Shown here: piece by piece, positions 44,840 through 56,775 of the stretch
How positions within the stretch are numbered: the stretch's first letter is position 1
Layout: each line of letters begins with the position of its first letter
NCBI GenBank assembly: GCA_022495005.1
Contig: JAGYXB010001610.1
Coordinates: forward strand, 124,001 to 188,000
Length of the DNA stretch: 64,000 nucleotides
Reading direction: 5' to 3'
Origin: Rhyacophila brunnea
Lineage: Eukaryota; Arthropoda; Insecta; Trichoptera; Rhyacophilidae
Translations under genes and position numbers: made by a program
Notes under the pieces: model-generated
Databases searched by the model: none
Told to the model about the DNA's origin: nothing
Seen by the model: only the letters and a program-made list of their open reading frames with translations

Positions 44840-46138
44840 CGAGGGTGGGTCAATAATTCCTTAGAAAAAAGCATTAAAACAGTTTTTATTTTTGTATTTT
44901 TTTTTATTTCTCAACATAATCTCCTTGAGCTCAATACACTTGGTTAGACGTTTCTCAATTTTTTTTAAACCGTCAGAAAAATAAGTTTTCGGAAGGTCCT
45001 CAAAATAAGCATTTGTCCGATCGATGACTTCTTCATTTGAAAAAAAACGCTGTCCACTTAGCCATTTTTTTAAGTTTGGGAAAAGGAAAAAGTCACTGGG
45101 GGCTAAATCTGGTGAATACGGTGGGTGGTCGACCAATTCGAACTTCAATTCTTCAATTTTAGCCATTGATCGTAAACATGTGTGAACACGGGCATTGTCC
45201 CGATGAAAGAGGATTTTTTTCCTGTTTAAATGAGGCCGTTTTTCTTCAATTTTGTTTTTTAGCTGGTCCAATAAAGATGCATAATAATCCCCTGTTATTG
45301 TTTTTCCTTTTTCCAAATAGTCAACGAAAATAATTTCACGTGCATCCCAAAATACAGTAGCCATAACCTTACCAGCTGATTTTACGGTTTTCGCCTTCTT
45401 TGGACATGGTTTGCCTTCGCAATCCACTGCTTTGACTGTTCTTTCGTCTCGGGAGTATAGTGGTGTATCCATGTTTCATCTACAGTCACAAAGCGACGAA
45501 AAAATTTATCCGGATTGCGTTGCATGAGCGACAACAGGGCTTTAGAGGCCACCACCCTATTGCGTTTATTGTCGACTGTGAGCAAACGCGGCACCCATCT
45601 TGCAGAAATTTTTTCATGCCCAATTTGTCATGTAAAATAGAAATGACGCTACCTTTTGAGATCCCTGTAACCTCAATTATCTCACTCAACCTTAATCTTC
45701 GGTCACTTAACACCATATCGTGGATTTTATTGATCATTTCTGGTGTAGTCACCTCTACAGGACGTCCTGAGCGTGGTTCATCCTCTGTTGATGTACGACC
45801 ACGTTTAAATTCATTTAACCAGTTATAAATAGTTGCAAGTGAAGGAGCAGATATGCCGTGAACTAAATCCAACTCATTTTTATTTCCTTTGCTGTTAACC
45901 CTTTTATATTAAAATGTTTAATAACAGCTCTAAACTCATTTTTCTCCATTTTCCATTTTTCCATTTTCCACAAGCAAATTTTTTTTTAAAATGTACGAGA
46001 AACACACAACAACCCGACCAATCTGATTGAAACTTCGCAGCATACTGAATCGGTAGTGCCGCTGCATGAAAACAAACCGCTTACAGTACTAGTCTTGCCA
46101 CCTGTCGGCTTTTCTAAGGACTTATTGACCCACCCTCG
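44840..46138 (-). mobile_element. mariner element, full length but mutated
   Basis: The 29-bp terminal inverted repeats begin CGAGGGTGGGTCAATAA and differ at one position between ends. TA dinucleotides flank both ends (44838-44839 and 46139-46140), the mariner target duplication. The length of 1299 bp is typical. The transposase relic occupies nearly all the inside on the minus strand. Confidence 0.95.
44861..45964 (-). pseudogene. mariner transposase (D,D34D), frameshifted
   Basis: From 45964 downward the frame reads FRAVIKHFNIKGLTAKEI. After a shift near 45877 come HGISAPSLATIYNWLNEFKR, GRTSTEDEPRSGRPVEVTTP and VTGISKGSVISILHDKLGMK (the paired helix-turn-helix region). After a shift near 45600 follows RRFVTVDETWIHHYTPETKE with the first catalytic D. 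After a shift near 45470 come HRDNARVHTC and YSPDLAPSDFFLFPNLKKWL. The second and third D are separated by 34 residues. The protein would need repair of at least three frameshifts, so the copy is dead although its termini are intact. Cut-and-paste transposase; no host neighbours. Confidence 0.95.
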
Positions 46139-46140
46139 TA

Positions 46141-47074
46141 ATTTCTTAAAAAAAGAACTACGTTCCACGCTTTATATCGGAAACGAAGAACTAAGTCCCA
46201 TGACACAATATTAACTAAACGGCACTTAGCGCTTATTTTAAAAATCATTACGCTGCCTTTTACACCCAAAGCCATCTTTGAATATCCATAGAAGCTTTAA
46301 TATGTTTTTTGTCACTGGGTATTTGCAATGGCACATAGAAAAATTATGCATATTAACTTTTTTGTCGATTTTCTGGCACTTAATGCTTATTTATAGTAAA
46401 GCTTACTATGAGAGGAAAACAAGTGTCGCAAAACAATTGTTACATGTGGTGAATAACTAAGTGATAAACTCTTTTTATTTATTATCACAAACTAAACGCT
46501 GAATTTCTTGAAAAGATTAAATTTAGTACACTTTCTTTATAAAAGATTTCATATTTTCCATACCTTTTTTCCAACTTGTATTTGATGGATAGCAAAAGAA
46601 AAATGGGTTTACTTGGAAATTCAACGTATTAAAAAGGCATGTTTAGAGCAGATTCTAGAATGATGACTTTTATAAAATTTATGATACGCTGGCCATGTCT
46701 AATAGCAAAAACTAGGATTCTTATTCCGTATATAACGTAAACTAACATTAAATATTTATAAATAACAGATTCTTTGCAGTGGAGGGAGGGAGAGAAAGAC
46801 GTTATGTTATGGTATATAGAGGAAGACGGATTGAGATCGATAGGGTGGGTAGGAAAAAGGTTTTATTTCTGGTAGGGCGAAAAATTGGATGCGAGATACC
46901 CCCGGGCAACCAATTTTATGGACGTCCGATGGTATAGCGTAGGGTGACGACACATTGTGATAACTGTAAATATTCCTATAATAGAATAATTTAAAAATAC
47001 TATTATAGCTGTCAACAGATTATTGATAGGCAAAAGTAAATACTGTGCTCAGTGCTTATTTATCCATTTCCGTA
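46141..47074. other. Unassigned stretch
   Basis: A purine-rich patch lies at about 46780-46880. No gene. Confidence 0.25.
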
Positions 47075-47400
47075 GTGTCGAATTATAGTAAAATCAGTAA
47101 ATATTATTTTATTGTTATTTCCGTGATATCTATATGTTATACAATAGTCAGCTATTTGGATGTCTATTGACGCAAATGACAGTAAGTAGCTGACTCGAAT
47201 AATAATTGGTATTTCTTAAATTATACTGTTTAGATATTATTGTGAGTGGATAAATAGCGAATAAGAATTCATCGAAAAAAAGGTCACTTGAATCTAAGTA
47301 CCTGGTTTGTTACTATCTCAGTATATATCTTATTATTATACCAATTGTACCCTTGTACTTATGTAACCATAAATAAACTCTCACTTCTCTATCATCGCGA
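47075..47400 (+). repeat. Repeat family L, copy 2 (possible solo LTR)
   Basis: Parallels 27690-27985: CATTTCCGTAGTGTCGAATT, TAGTCAGCTATTTGGATG, AGTAGCTGACTCG, AATTGGTATTTCTTAAATTA, GAATTCATCG, GGTCACTTGAATCTAAGTAC and TTACTATCTCAG. It ends near ATAAATAAACTCTCAC, which would suit an LTR polyadenylation signal. Termini not defined. Confidence 0.4.
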
Positions 47401-47560
47401 ATAACCACGATCGTCTTTCATCTACTACACCATCGATCACTCATACACTATCAATTGTATGGATCAGAATCAGACTTTTCCAACCCATAAAAATGAAAAA
47501 AAAAAACTGAACTAGACGTCTCATCGCTATTAATTATGCATTTTTGTTAGGTTAAAATAT

Positions 47561-47988
47561 GAATACGTGTATTAAATAAGGCTCTAAGTACCAAAAAGTA
47601 GTATTACCTGTAGTTACAAAATACCGAGTCATTGCAGTAAAATTTCATGAAGCAGACCTTTTGAAAAATGTAGTTTTACAGTGTGAAGCAATCACGGCAG
47701 CTTCTATAATTTTAGGTATTAAGAACTCACAAGTGTCAACACACCATCGTCAGTTATTTTATATTGAATGCCGTTGACCACTGCAGTGCTACTTACGCCA
47801 TTATAAATAAAACACGCCAACGGACTTACAACGTCGACAGGTTTAATTATTTTGCTGTATTTTTTTGACTTGCTTGAGGCACTTAGACTATAGTTGAAGT
47901 TATTAGCGTTGGTATGTAGAACATTTTTCTATAAAAATGTAATTTTTTATTATTTTGGTACTTAGCGCCTTAATTAATACACGTATTC
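47561..47988. mobile_element. MITE with GAATACGTG ends (copy 1)
   Basis: Terminal inverted repeats of about 37 bp begin GAATACGTGTATTAA and contain CTAAGTACCAAAA; the ends differ at about two positions. It is flanked by ATAT on both sides (47557-47560, 47989-47992). It is nearly identical, including the interior, to 62447-62875. No ORF longer than background. Superfamily undetermined. Confidence 0.95.
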
Positions 47989-47992
47989 ATAT

Positions 47993-49799
47993 GACTATCA
48001 CTAAAAATTGTCGTTTTATGACATTACCATCTAGTCATTTCGTGCAATCACATAAAATAAATTCATTATGTGTACACTATTTGTCTATTCCACATAAAAA
48101 TGGCGACAAGTCGGATATGCTGGAAGAAACAGATGAAAAATTTTCAACAGATAACAGTGAATACAAGCCTTCAAGTGATTCATCTGATACATTATGAGGT
48201 ATTTTGTCCAAAGAATCTATAACTTTAACTCACAATTGAATAAATTTGGGTTGGACAAGTCTGGATCTGGTCCATACAATTAAGGTAGTGGAAGGACATG
48301 TTATTCTGGCATAGCGACCGACGCGCCAAGTGGTCATTCGGTTAAGTTCTTGTGTTAACTGTATTTTATACGCCTTCAAATGGAAAACTTTATGAAGAAT
48401 ATTCTATACACAGCCATAAGAAAATCCACAAACAGTAGTACGGTTATAACCTAATTGACTGTTCTGGATTTTTATCTACGCTTTGATGCACAATGTTTTT
48501 GATGGATTGGATTATTTAAATCACAAACATTACCACCAATTTTTCAATTAAATTACAAATAGTAAACTTTATAGGTCGATTATTTTGACCATAATTTCAC
48601 GTAATGCCTGAAAAGTAGCTCGAATAGATTTATTATTGTTGTTTATTTTAACAATCTGTATACGCTGTACAGCTTAATATGTATCCGTTCATGATGATTT
48701 GCCAAACAATACTGAACACAAATGTCAATGAAATGAAATCAGAGAGAATGGCTGCTATGATGTTTTAAAAGTCTGTAAGTAGGTACTAATTTGATAACCC
48801 TAAACAAAAGGGCTTATTAGGCTTTATACAAAAAGCTTCAGGTCACGTGATAGTTTAATACTGATTTTGAAATTGTGGGTATGTGTTTTTACAATACGTG
48901 TGTACTAATTATTTATATATTATATTGTATGCGTGTAATTTACCACATTACTTGAAGCCTCTGTATGATTGTATTGGTTTCTGATACGTATTAGTACCAT
49001 TATTATTGGCCCAGAATGAGTAGATACATGTTAGTCTAGCCGAGAGTCAATCATTTAGAATATATTCTTTCATATAGGTACGATATAATATGTCGTTGGA
49101 AAATTATTATTTTTGTAGAATATAAATAATCAAGTTATTATTTAGATACGTTTACATAAGGCGATTGGGTTTAAATAATCGCCTAGTATGGAGTCTTCGC
49201 CATTGCAAGATACCTCCATCCCGTATACGAATATCATTATGTTTCGTACCTCTGTACCTACTTACATTGCATCCATTATTAGTTTGGGTATATACAGCTG
49301 AGGATTGTGGTTATGCTGAAATGCAGTTATCTTTTTTATATGTGAAGACCTGAAGACTATCGACCGTTCAAAACCCTGCTTCTCTCCAGGTATATTATGT
49401 CATTAGTATAATCGTGTAAAATCTCATAAATACGTTAGAAAATTAAAATTTATTTTTCTTAAAATTGTAGAGTTTAAATAATTGCCTAGTGTGGAGTCTT
49501 CGCCACAAGTGTGTGGTCACCCTTAGACCAAAATTCATGTGTTGCGTGAATATTGGCAGACAAGTCCTCACACTACTTGGTGTTGGTGGGATTTTCAATA
49601 CATGATTTATGACATAAAAAAGTAAGCATTTCGCACTGGAAAGTAAGTTTTATAAGTTTTAAAACAATTCGTATACGATATAAGAAATTAAAATACTATG
49701 ATTCTACGATTCTTAATTCTCAACTTCACTCATGTAATTAGTTAATTTGTAGTATATGTATTAACTATAGCATCGCAAACATCTATTTCGAAGATTAGT
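47993..49799. other. Unassigned stretch
   Basis: A ~35-bp direct repeat (TTTAAATAATCGCCTAGTAT... and TTTAAATAATTGCCTAGTGT..., both followed by GGAGTCTTCGCCA) lies at about 49169-49203 and 49473-49507. An 80-codon frame to 48197 ends in an acidic serine-rich segment (EETDEKFSTDNSEYKPSSD) but starts inside the MITE, so it is not called as a gene. Confidence 0.3.
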
Positions 49800-50160
49800 A
49801 GAAAATATGTGTTTGCGATGGATACTGGGTGTGTGTTGATACTCGTATGACTTTAGGAGTAGCGAAGATATAACATACTAAGCAGCTTCTAATCACGCTG
49901 AGGGTGAAGAAGCGACGTTGGACCTGGCTCGGCCACGTGCTGCGGATGCCAGAATATAACCTCAACCTGGCTTGCCTGTTCTTCAAGCCAACCAGATTAG
50001 AGATTCGTTGGTCCTGGAGGGCAGCTATACGGCAGAGCTTCAGGATACTGGTATGACCTGGAATGACGCAATAAAACTGGATAGCGAGAGAGATTCTTGG
50101 AGGCACCCCATGGTGTGCATATGCACCAACTAAGCGGCGGATATGGCTGAAGAAGAATAA
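49800..50160 (+). pseudogene. LINE reverse transcriptase C-terminus
   Basis: Plus-strand reading gives CLRWILGV near 49815, then LLITLRVKKRRWTWLGHVLRMPE (given here in two parts: LLITLRVKK and RRWTWLGHVLRMPE). After a shift it gives TWNDAIKLDSERDSWRHP and ends in ADMAEEE. This is the standard end of a CR1/RTE-like protein with the W-x-x-A...R-x-x-W-R block. Frameshifted and 5'-truncated. Confidence 0.75.
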
Positions 50161-50286
50161 GTATTAACTATTCCTACAGCCAAATTTATGTACTTTATAT
50201 CAACTGAAATAAGAACATAATAATATATTTATATACATAATATGTCAAGATTGAGCCTTAACCTAAACTAAACCAAGAGTGTACGG

Positions 50287-50791
50287 CAGGAGTAGTCCAC
50301 TTTTTTATACCTACCGCCCACTTTTGTATCTCTGTTAGTAGCAAAATTTTCTAACCGTCTACCGGTTCCACAGTAATAGAAAATAGTGATTTATAAAGTG
50401 GAGAAGTAACTTTACTTTATAATTGAAAATATCTGTTAAATAAAAGGCATACTTATTCTTTATTGGTTTTAACTGTTGACACAAATTGGTTTCATTATTA
50501 CTTTCCAAAAATTGTATGACACTATCATATAATGCTACAAAACGAGCGAAAGATGTACTCTTTGATAGCCACCAAACTTCTGTGTGAAAAGTAGACTAAT
50601 AAAATCTTGATTATTGTCCTGGCAAAGCTGTCGAAACATTCTATCATTTTTTGAATTAGACTTGATCTTGTTTACGGCTCGAATTATTATAGTTTATTAT
50701 GAATAGAGACTTATACTTGGAGGTTTAAACATGATGAAAATGTTCTGGAACGCCCACTAGTGGGCGGTAGGGACTAAGTTGACTACACCTG
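50287..50791 (-). mobile_element. hAT element deletion derivative with transposase relic
   Basis: The ends are CAGGAGTAGTCCACTT and AAGTTGACTACACCTG, both followed inward by CCTACCGCCCACT. Flanking octamers GTGTACGG (50279-50286) and GTGCAGGG (50792-50799) match at 6 of 8. Minus-strand remnants near 50640-50450 read NKIKSNSKNDRMFRQLCQDN and, after a shift, SLLFHTEVWWLSKSTSFARF and VALYDSVIQFLESN. These resemble the catalytic-core block (L-HTEVRWLSKG) of ZBED5/SCAND3-type hAT transposases. Most of the coding region has been deleted. Confidence 0.8.
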
Positions 50792-50799
50792 GTGCAGGG

Positions 50800-52168
50800 T
50801 GTAAGTAACATTTTTCAAAAAATTCATAGAGCAATAAAATAAAATTATTATTATATTGTATATTTAAAATGTTTCCAAAATCGGGAGCGCATAGCAACAG
50901 AGTGATTCTAAATATGGATACCATATTTCTAAAAGGAAACAACTCATAATACCGTGTTCTAAGATAATCTAACTCTTTTCAATATGAAAGACTTAATTTT
51001 TTTTATTTAGTTCAAAACGAACTTAGCAACATAAAATAAAATTTTATAGTTTAACAAATAATCAACCAAGAAAATCCAGTTTATAACAATTGAATTATTA
51101 ATGAAACCCAGAAAGGATTATTCGATTTCATGAACCGTTGAAGAAATTTTTGATTATTTTTTTCATTGAATTATAAAGAAAAAACATTGAAAATTTTGAG
51201 TTGTTTCCCTATAAAACTAGGGTATTGATATATGTCAACTATTCATTCTACAAATTTGCTTCCATCGAACGTGTGAAATCATTTATTGCAAGCTACTATT
51301 CATATAAAATGTTAGTAGGTGGAATGAATACCTACTAAAAGTTGCGGAAAATTAACATCAGCATCAATGCATGAACTTCAACATTTTTTCACATGTTCGA
51401 GCCCATGCTACCACACTTCATCCATTCCTCCTCATACATACAGTACACTAGTTTACACAACTAATACTTTTAATATTTTTACGGAATTTTAAATATATTG
51501 GGTAGCGGACTTATAAGTACCTACTAATTTGCATGTATTGTTTATTTATTTATGAAAACAAAACATTGTGGACATAAAAATCTACATTCTAGACGTTCAC
51601 AACATGAGATTTATATTATAACAAATATTACCCTCACAAGAGAGAAGAAAATAATATATAATAATATAAATAGTACAATTCTATACAGAAAAATAAAAAA
51701 TTGAAAACAAGAAACATACAATTTTATACAGAAAAGTAAAATTTCGAATCCAAAATATGTACCCCTCACTAATGGTGCCTGATAGGCTTGCCACGAGGAA
51801 ACGGTTCCGATCCCGAATAAATCATGGCTGCGACCACGTAGGTAATTGACAGGCGCATGTAAATTCAAGTTCATTTGGACTCCAGGATTGGAAAACATTT
51901 CTCGCGATAACAGGCAAAAGTGTTTACATATATTATATTCAACAACGGATAAGATCACTTATCTGGACAGTGAATATGAGAGTTTGAATCTTTCAATCTT
52001 ATCCAACTTTTCGAAATTATGTATTTTCATAGGAACATCTATATTTATAATTAACTATTTATTTTATTCACAAGATTTAAGAATGTACCATTTTAATTAT
52101 TGAACATACATCATTTTGAAAAACACTTTTAGATTTAGATTAGATTTAGATCTACACAAAAAATAGAG
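50800..52168. other. Unassigned AT-rich stretch
   Basis: No gene. A reversed fragment of the SINE E body (TTAAGAATGTACCATTTTAA) lies at about 52077-52130. A 115-codon minus-strand frame at 51611-51958 is hydrophobic and unrecognised, and is likely chance in AT-rich DNA. Confidence 0.25.
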
Positions 52169-52740
52169 GTAATGCACGGACGGGGCGCGTAAACCCAGGA
52201 GATGCAGGGCTCGATTCCCTGCGGGGTGGCTTACTTTTTTCAAAAAAGATTTTTTCTATTGGTTAAAATATATTTTCTCAGAAAGTGTTTTTCAAAATTA
52301 TGTATGTTTAATAATAAGAATGGTACATTCTTAAATATTCTGAATTATTCGTTTAATAAAAGAAATAGTTAATTATAAATTATTAGCTAGTTCAAGTAAG
52401 TTACATCATAAAAATATTGGAGAAATCCACGACGTCGATTAGTAATTGAAGTAATAGGTATCTACTTTGATTTAATAAGCAAAAACCGATTGCCAAAGTA
52501 GCTTGATTTAGAAGAACGATGATGAGAGGTTATTAAAAAGGCCAATAGTTAAAATTTGTTGCAATTAGTACGTCACCTTGTAGCATAGAGGTAATGCACT
52601 GACGGGGCGTAAACCCAGGAGATGCAGGGTTCGATGCCCTGCCGGGGTGGCCTACTTTTTTCAAAAAAGATTTTTTCTATTACTTATAATATATTTTCAC
52701 AGAAAGTGTTTTTCAAAATTATGTATGTTCACAAGGAGTT
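52169..52740 (+). repeat. Two tandem SINE family E units
   Basis: A first tRNA-like head near 52169 (AGGTAATGCACGGACGGGGC, then CAGGGCTCGATTCCCTGC) is followed by the body. A second head near 52575 follows (TAGCATAGAGGTAATGCACT, then CAGGGTTCGATGCCCTGC) with another body start. The body holds the uninterrupted site orthologous in position to the hAT insertion at 38162 (ATAGGTAT at 52454-52461). Confidence 0.8.
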
Positions 52741-53059
52741 GTTTGGATATAACAAAGTATAGCTGGTATAATAACTTGTTTGTAAGTATACGCGTCAATG
52801 AACAGGAAAAGTTTTAACGGACGTAATGTGTAATGAAATCGACAGCTAAGAGAGTGGGATGCCCATGGTTTTATATTGGTAATAAAATGTTAGTAAATCT
52901 TTGAAATGACAAGCATTTTTTTGGAATGTGTTCGAAGAATATAGAAGAAAAATATTTCGAGTATGTGTAAAAAATAATTTTCTTCTGTTGACAGATCAAA
53001 AAGTAATGAGTATTTTTTCAAGGACGAAGTATTTGTCACGATTGTTACACAATCTTATT

Positions 53060-53945
53060 TGGTGACCCGAAATCAATTTGCATCAATGGTATGGAAATCC
53101 TCCAGGATAGGATACATGAGCTTCTAAATGAAAGCTGCAAAGTAGGTTTAAAGATAATAAAGTTGTTATTATATTGAGATGCACGTAGCGTACTGTGACG
53201 CTGTCGCGGCGACAAATTGAGTCTATGGTTTCGTCATTTTGCAAAATAGTTTGAACGATCCTCGGTAAATTCAATGATGGAGAGTGCCAACTCTAATGAA
53301 TTAGTATTTTGAATTATTATTCATTATTCATGCTAATTTCAATTATTTCAGTTTCTACGTGTGCGTACGTTAAAATTACTTGCTATATTTTGAACAGAAC
53401 CCAACCTGCAGATCGTAGATAATAGACAACATTCTTATATAAAATACATGGTGCCAACCGCTAAAAATAAAAAAACACGCGATTTTAACATGAGTCAAAA
53501 ATGTATTAGCATGTAGAAAATGATAAAAAACATTCGTTGAGTCATAGAGGTATTGATGCAATGCAGTACAACGTGAGGTGACCTCATTGTTGTTCTGGTG
53601 ATTTCGGCAGATTTTGTTAACTGAAAATGTTGGTTTAAAGATTCAAAATGTGCTACGTGATGGGAGCATCAGTCTGATAACATTTTTAACACAAAAAACG
53701 ACATTACCTACACACTTTTTTTCTCGTAGCGGTAGCTTACTGTGACGTCACGTGATAGTACTCAACATGCATCTTAATATAATCACAACTTTAATGTCTT
53801 GAAGACAAAAGTCATGATAAACTGTTTGGTAACCCAAAAGTGATCTTCGTCAATGATATGTAGATAAATCGTCAGGGCCAAAAATCTTACAAGACTGGAT
53901 GGATGAGTTTCCAAATGAAAGCTGCAAAGTAGGTGTACCTAATTC
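53060..53945. repeat. Repeat family M with inverted and direct parts
   Basis: AAATGAAAGCTGCAAAGTAGG occurs directly at about 53127 and 53915. A longer segment (AATAAAGTTGTTATTATATT, GAGATGCACGTAGCGTACTG at 53155-53195) recurs inverted at 53745-53800. No ORF. It may be one inverted-repeat element with duplicated subterminal regions. Confidence 0.5.
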
Positions 53946-54059
53946 AAAGTAAAAAAAAAAACTAATAATACCCTGCATTGATTATCTTCATTAATGGTAT
54001 TAAAATCGGACGGGTCTATAGTTACACTAGACGATATTTATATTTGGCCACGTATATTT

Positions 54060-54190
54060 TCCTCCACTCCAATATACTCCATGGTGAAAACAACTATTTG
54101 ATTAAATGCTATACGAACACATGTTTCAAAGACAACTGCTCACGAAGAAGCGTCTTACGGTCAATTCTATACGTACACATTTCCAGACAT
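54060..54190 (+). repeat. Repeat family A arm
   Basis: CCATGGTGAAAACAAC, TATTTGATTAAATGCTATAC, GAACACATGTTTCAAAGAC and GTACACATTTCCAGACA parallel the right arm of the palindromic copy at 41905-42057. Confidence 0.6.
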
Positions 54191-54224
54191 CCGCCAAACC
54201 AGTTAAATTACAATAACTGGTCAC

Positions 54225-54405
54225 TTATGACACCGAAACTGATAATCGGTTGACGGAATTCCATCGATGGAGGGTTAGTGTCGAGTTGGAAACACCTTGG
54301 ACATCCAAAACTGAAGGGAAGCAGCTTTAAATAGACCTGCAAAATGGCAAATATTATAGGTCCGCATAAAGTTGTGGCACCAGGAAGAAGAAGATGAAGA
54401 TATTT
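54225..54405 (+). pseudogene. Possible LINE tail
   Basis: One frame ends LNRPAKWQIL and another KVVAPGRRRR, reminiscent of the DRP-x-W-R block and polybasic end of LINE proteins, followed by GAAGAAGAAGATGAAG. Too short and decayed for certainty. Confidence 0.3.
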
Positions 54406-54824
54406 ACAAAAAATACAGATGTTGTTTTTATTCAAATCCTTACCCAGTTTACAAAGCATAAACAAAAACACAGGTGTTGTATTTCGTGTCCGCATACAGA
54501 ACTGTTATATATTATATTATATATTTGAATATACTCATACATATGTCCAATACGTATCTACATATAAAACAGTTCTATCTTAATATGATTCTTTCAAGTT
54601 GGTAGGTGGCAGCTGAAACGGTGAAATTATTCTTTCTGTCTGTGAAATTTGCCCTATACTAGGTAAGCATTCCATGGACAGCAAACATTTAAATTCAATT
54701 CTGACAAATAAATACATTAAACATTTTTTTATTTTCTAATGTAAGTTGTATGACCTTTCGATGACAAAAATAGTAATAGAATTTGCATGTTCGGTAATTT
54801 CACGAAGAGAAATTCTGATGAAAG
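54406..54824. other. Unassigned stretch
   Basis: AT-rich; no gene. Confidence 0.25.
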
Positions 54825-55300
54825 AATAATTACAAGATAAAAAGAACTTTTTATATACTTACAACGTTTTTAAATTTTCTGTTGAATTATTATGCTCAAT
54901 ATGCTCAAACTTGTACTTGATATGAAGTAAATAAAAAAACAAACAAATATAGAATGCTGAAATGTCATTTTGATTTCCATAGTAACGCACGTATATATTA
55001 ATAATTTAGTTGCTAGGACGACCCAGTTAGCAACCAATAATAGTGGATTGGATTATGGATTTCTTCCGAAATAACTTTTCATACAAAACAGAATTAACTG
55101 AAAATGAATTCAATTCTACTCAAAGATGGCTAAAAGTATTAAAAAATGCATTGGCATCGTGTTCTGATATATTTTAAAAGTTTCAAATGTCTAGCTAGTC
55201 GGGAAGTTAGTTAAAAATCGATTGCAAGATTTGTACTGGATAAACAACCACCGGACAAATAAGAATACGAGCTACGAAAAACGTTGTAAAAATTGATTAG
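54825..55300 (-). repeat. Repeat family C, copy 3 (reversed)
   Basis: Reverse complement runs from TTTTTACAACGTTTTTCGTA to CTTTTTATCTTGTAATTATT with all family landmarks. Together with copy 4 it forms an inverted pair around a 440-bp spacer. Confidence 0.75.
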
Positions 55301-55740
55301 TTCGATTCACAAATGGCAGAAAAGTAGGTACTAAAAGTACAGAATTGAATTCATACAAAATGATAAAAACGGGTAAACCGTTTGATTGAGAGCAGTAGTT
55401 ATAGTATGTATTACCTGTGCCAGGTTTGGAAAACTTAGGAGATTACACAACGGAAACTCCCTACCGGAAACAAGTCAATAATATCAAGATTTAAAGAGTT
55501 CTCCTTTAGATCGCGTATATGCCAATAAATAATATACATAAGAGTCAGATAAAGCTAGTATAGATGGTATTCATATTACTACAAGTGATTGTCTATTAAC
55601 ATTTTCTCATATCTTTCAAAGTTTTTTCATATTTAATTATATTATTTAATAGAATATTATAATTTTATTAAATAGTTATTATATTAGCATGTTCAATATC
55701 CAGGCACTCAAGCACCGCAGTAAATTAAATAGTATCTATT
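55301..55740. other. Spacer between inverted family C copies
   Basis: AT-rich with no recognised feature. Confidence 0.3.
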
Positions 55741-56226
55741 TTTTACCACGTTTTTATTAGCTCGTATTCTTGTTTGTTCGGTACAGATTTTTTCTTGTTT
55801 GTCCAAGATTTTTAAGTAACTTCCCGACTAGCTAGACATTTGACACTTTTAGAATATATCAGAACACAACGACAATGCATTCTTTTAATACTTTTGGCAA
55901 TCTTTAAGCAGAATTGAATTCCTTTTCAGTTGATTCTGTTTTGTATGTTTTGGAAAAAAATCGTTAAAAGTAATATTTACTACTTACTATTATTGGTTCC
56001 TAAGTGGGTCCTAGCAACAAAAATTTTAATATATACGTGTGTTTCTATGGAAATCAATATGAAATGTCAAAATGACATTTCTGTATTCTATAATATTTAT
56101 TCAGTATTTCTATCAAGTACAAGAAAAAGTTTTTATTAATACATAGAATTGTCAAGTTTATATGATTCAATAGAAAATTTAAAAACGTGGTATATAAAAA
56201 GTTCTTTTTTATCTTGTAATTATTTT
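55741..56226 (+). repeat. Repeat family C, copy 4
   Basis: Begins TTTTACCACGTTTTTATTAG and ends TTTTTTATCTTGTAATTATT. It differs from copy 1 by a deletion near the start (TTCGGTACAGATTTTTTC) and a small insertion. Confidence 0.75.
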
Positions 56227-56767
56227 TTATTTATTTCTAATTTAACCATAATTACCCAACAATACTAATTTTTATTAATCTTGTTTGTTATATTTAAGCG
56301 CATGCGGCATTTATAAAATAAATACTTTAATATAATATATTACAAGTTATAGATAGCAAACATTTATATGATAAGATGGCAAATTCCATTGAACAGTTTG
56401 TCAGGCGATGCGATATATGAAATATGAATTTTCTCAAAAATGTTTATAATTCCTGAGTTATGTAATTGTACCTATGCTTCCATACATGTGGAAAACTGGA
56501 AGCCCTACGTATCTATAGCGAATTCACTCGTATTGTTTTATTCATGCTTTTCCGTAGGAGGGTGAAGTCGGATTTGAAAGTAAAACCTCGTGGAAAATTT
56601 GAGTATTTTTTAAACACAATATTTTGTTTGCCATTTCAATATTATGTAGATTTAGAAAATGGATTAATTCATCGTGTCTTTGAAAAATAATGTATTTTTT
56701 ACATACATCGCCTACCACACACTCACAGATTTTTAGATGAATACCGTGCCGTAGAACCGACAACACA
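56227..56767. other. Unassigned stretch
   Basis: ORFs of 74-76 codons on both strands have no features. No repeat recognised. Confidence 0.25.
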
Positions 56768-56775
56768 AACATGGA

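Noticed and set aside
45460..45828. 122-codon plus-strand ORF
   Set aside because: Antisense to the mariner transposase; no independent features.
47955..48197. 80-codon ORF with acidic serine-rich end
   Set aside because: Its start lies in the terminal repeat of a MITE and no continuation or splice context supports a gene.
51611..51958. 115-codon minus-strand ORF
   Set aside because: Hydrophobic AT-driven composition, no start context or domain.
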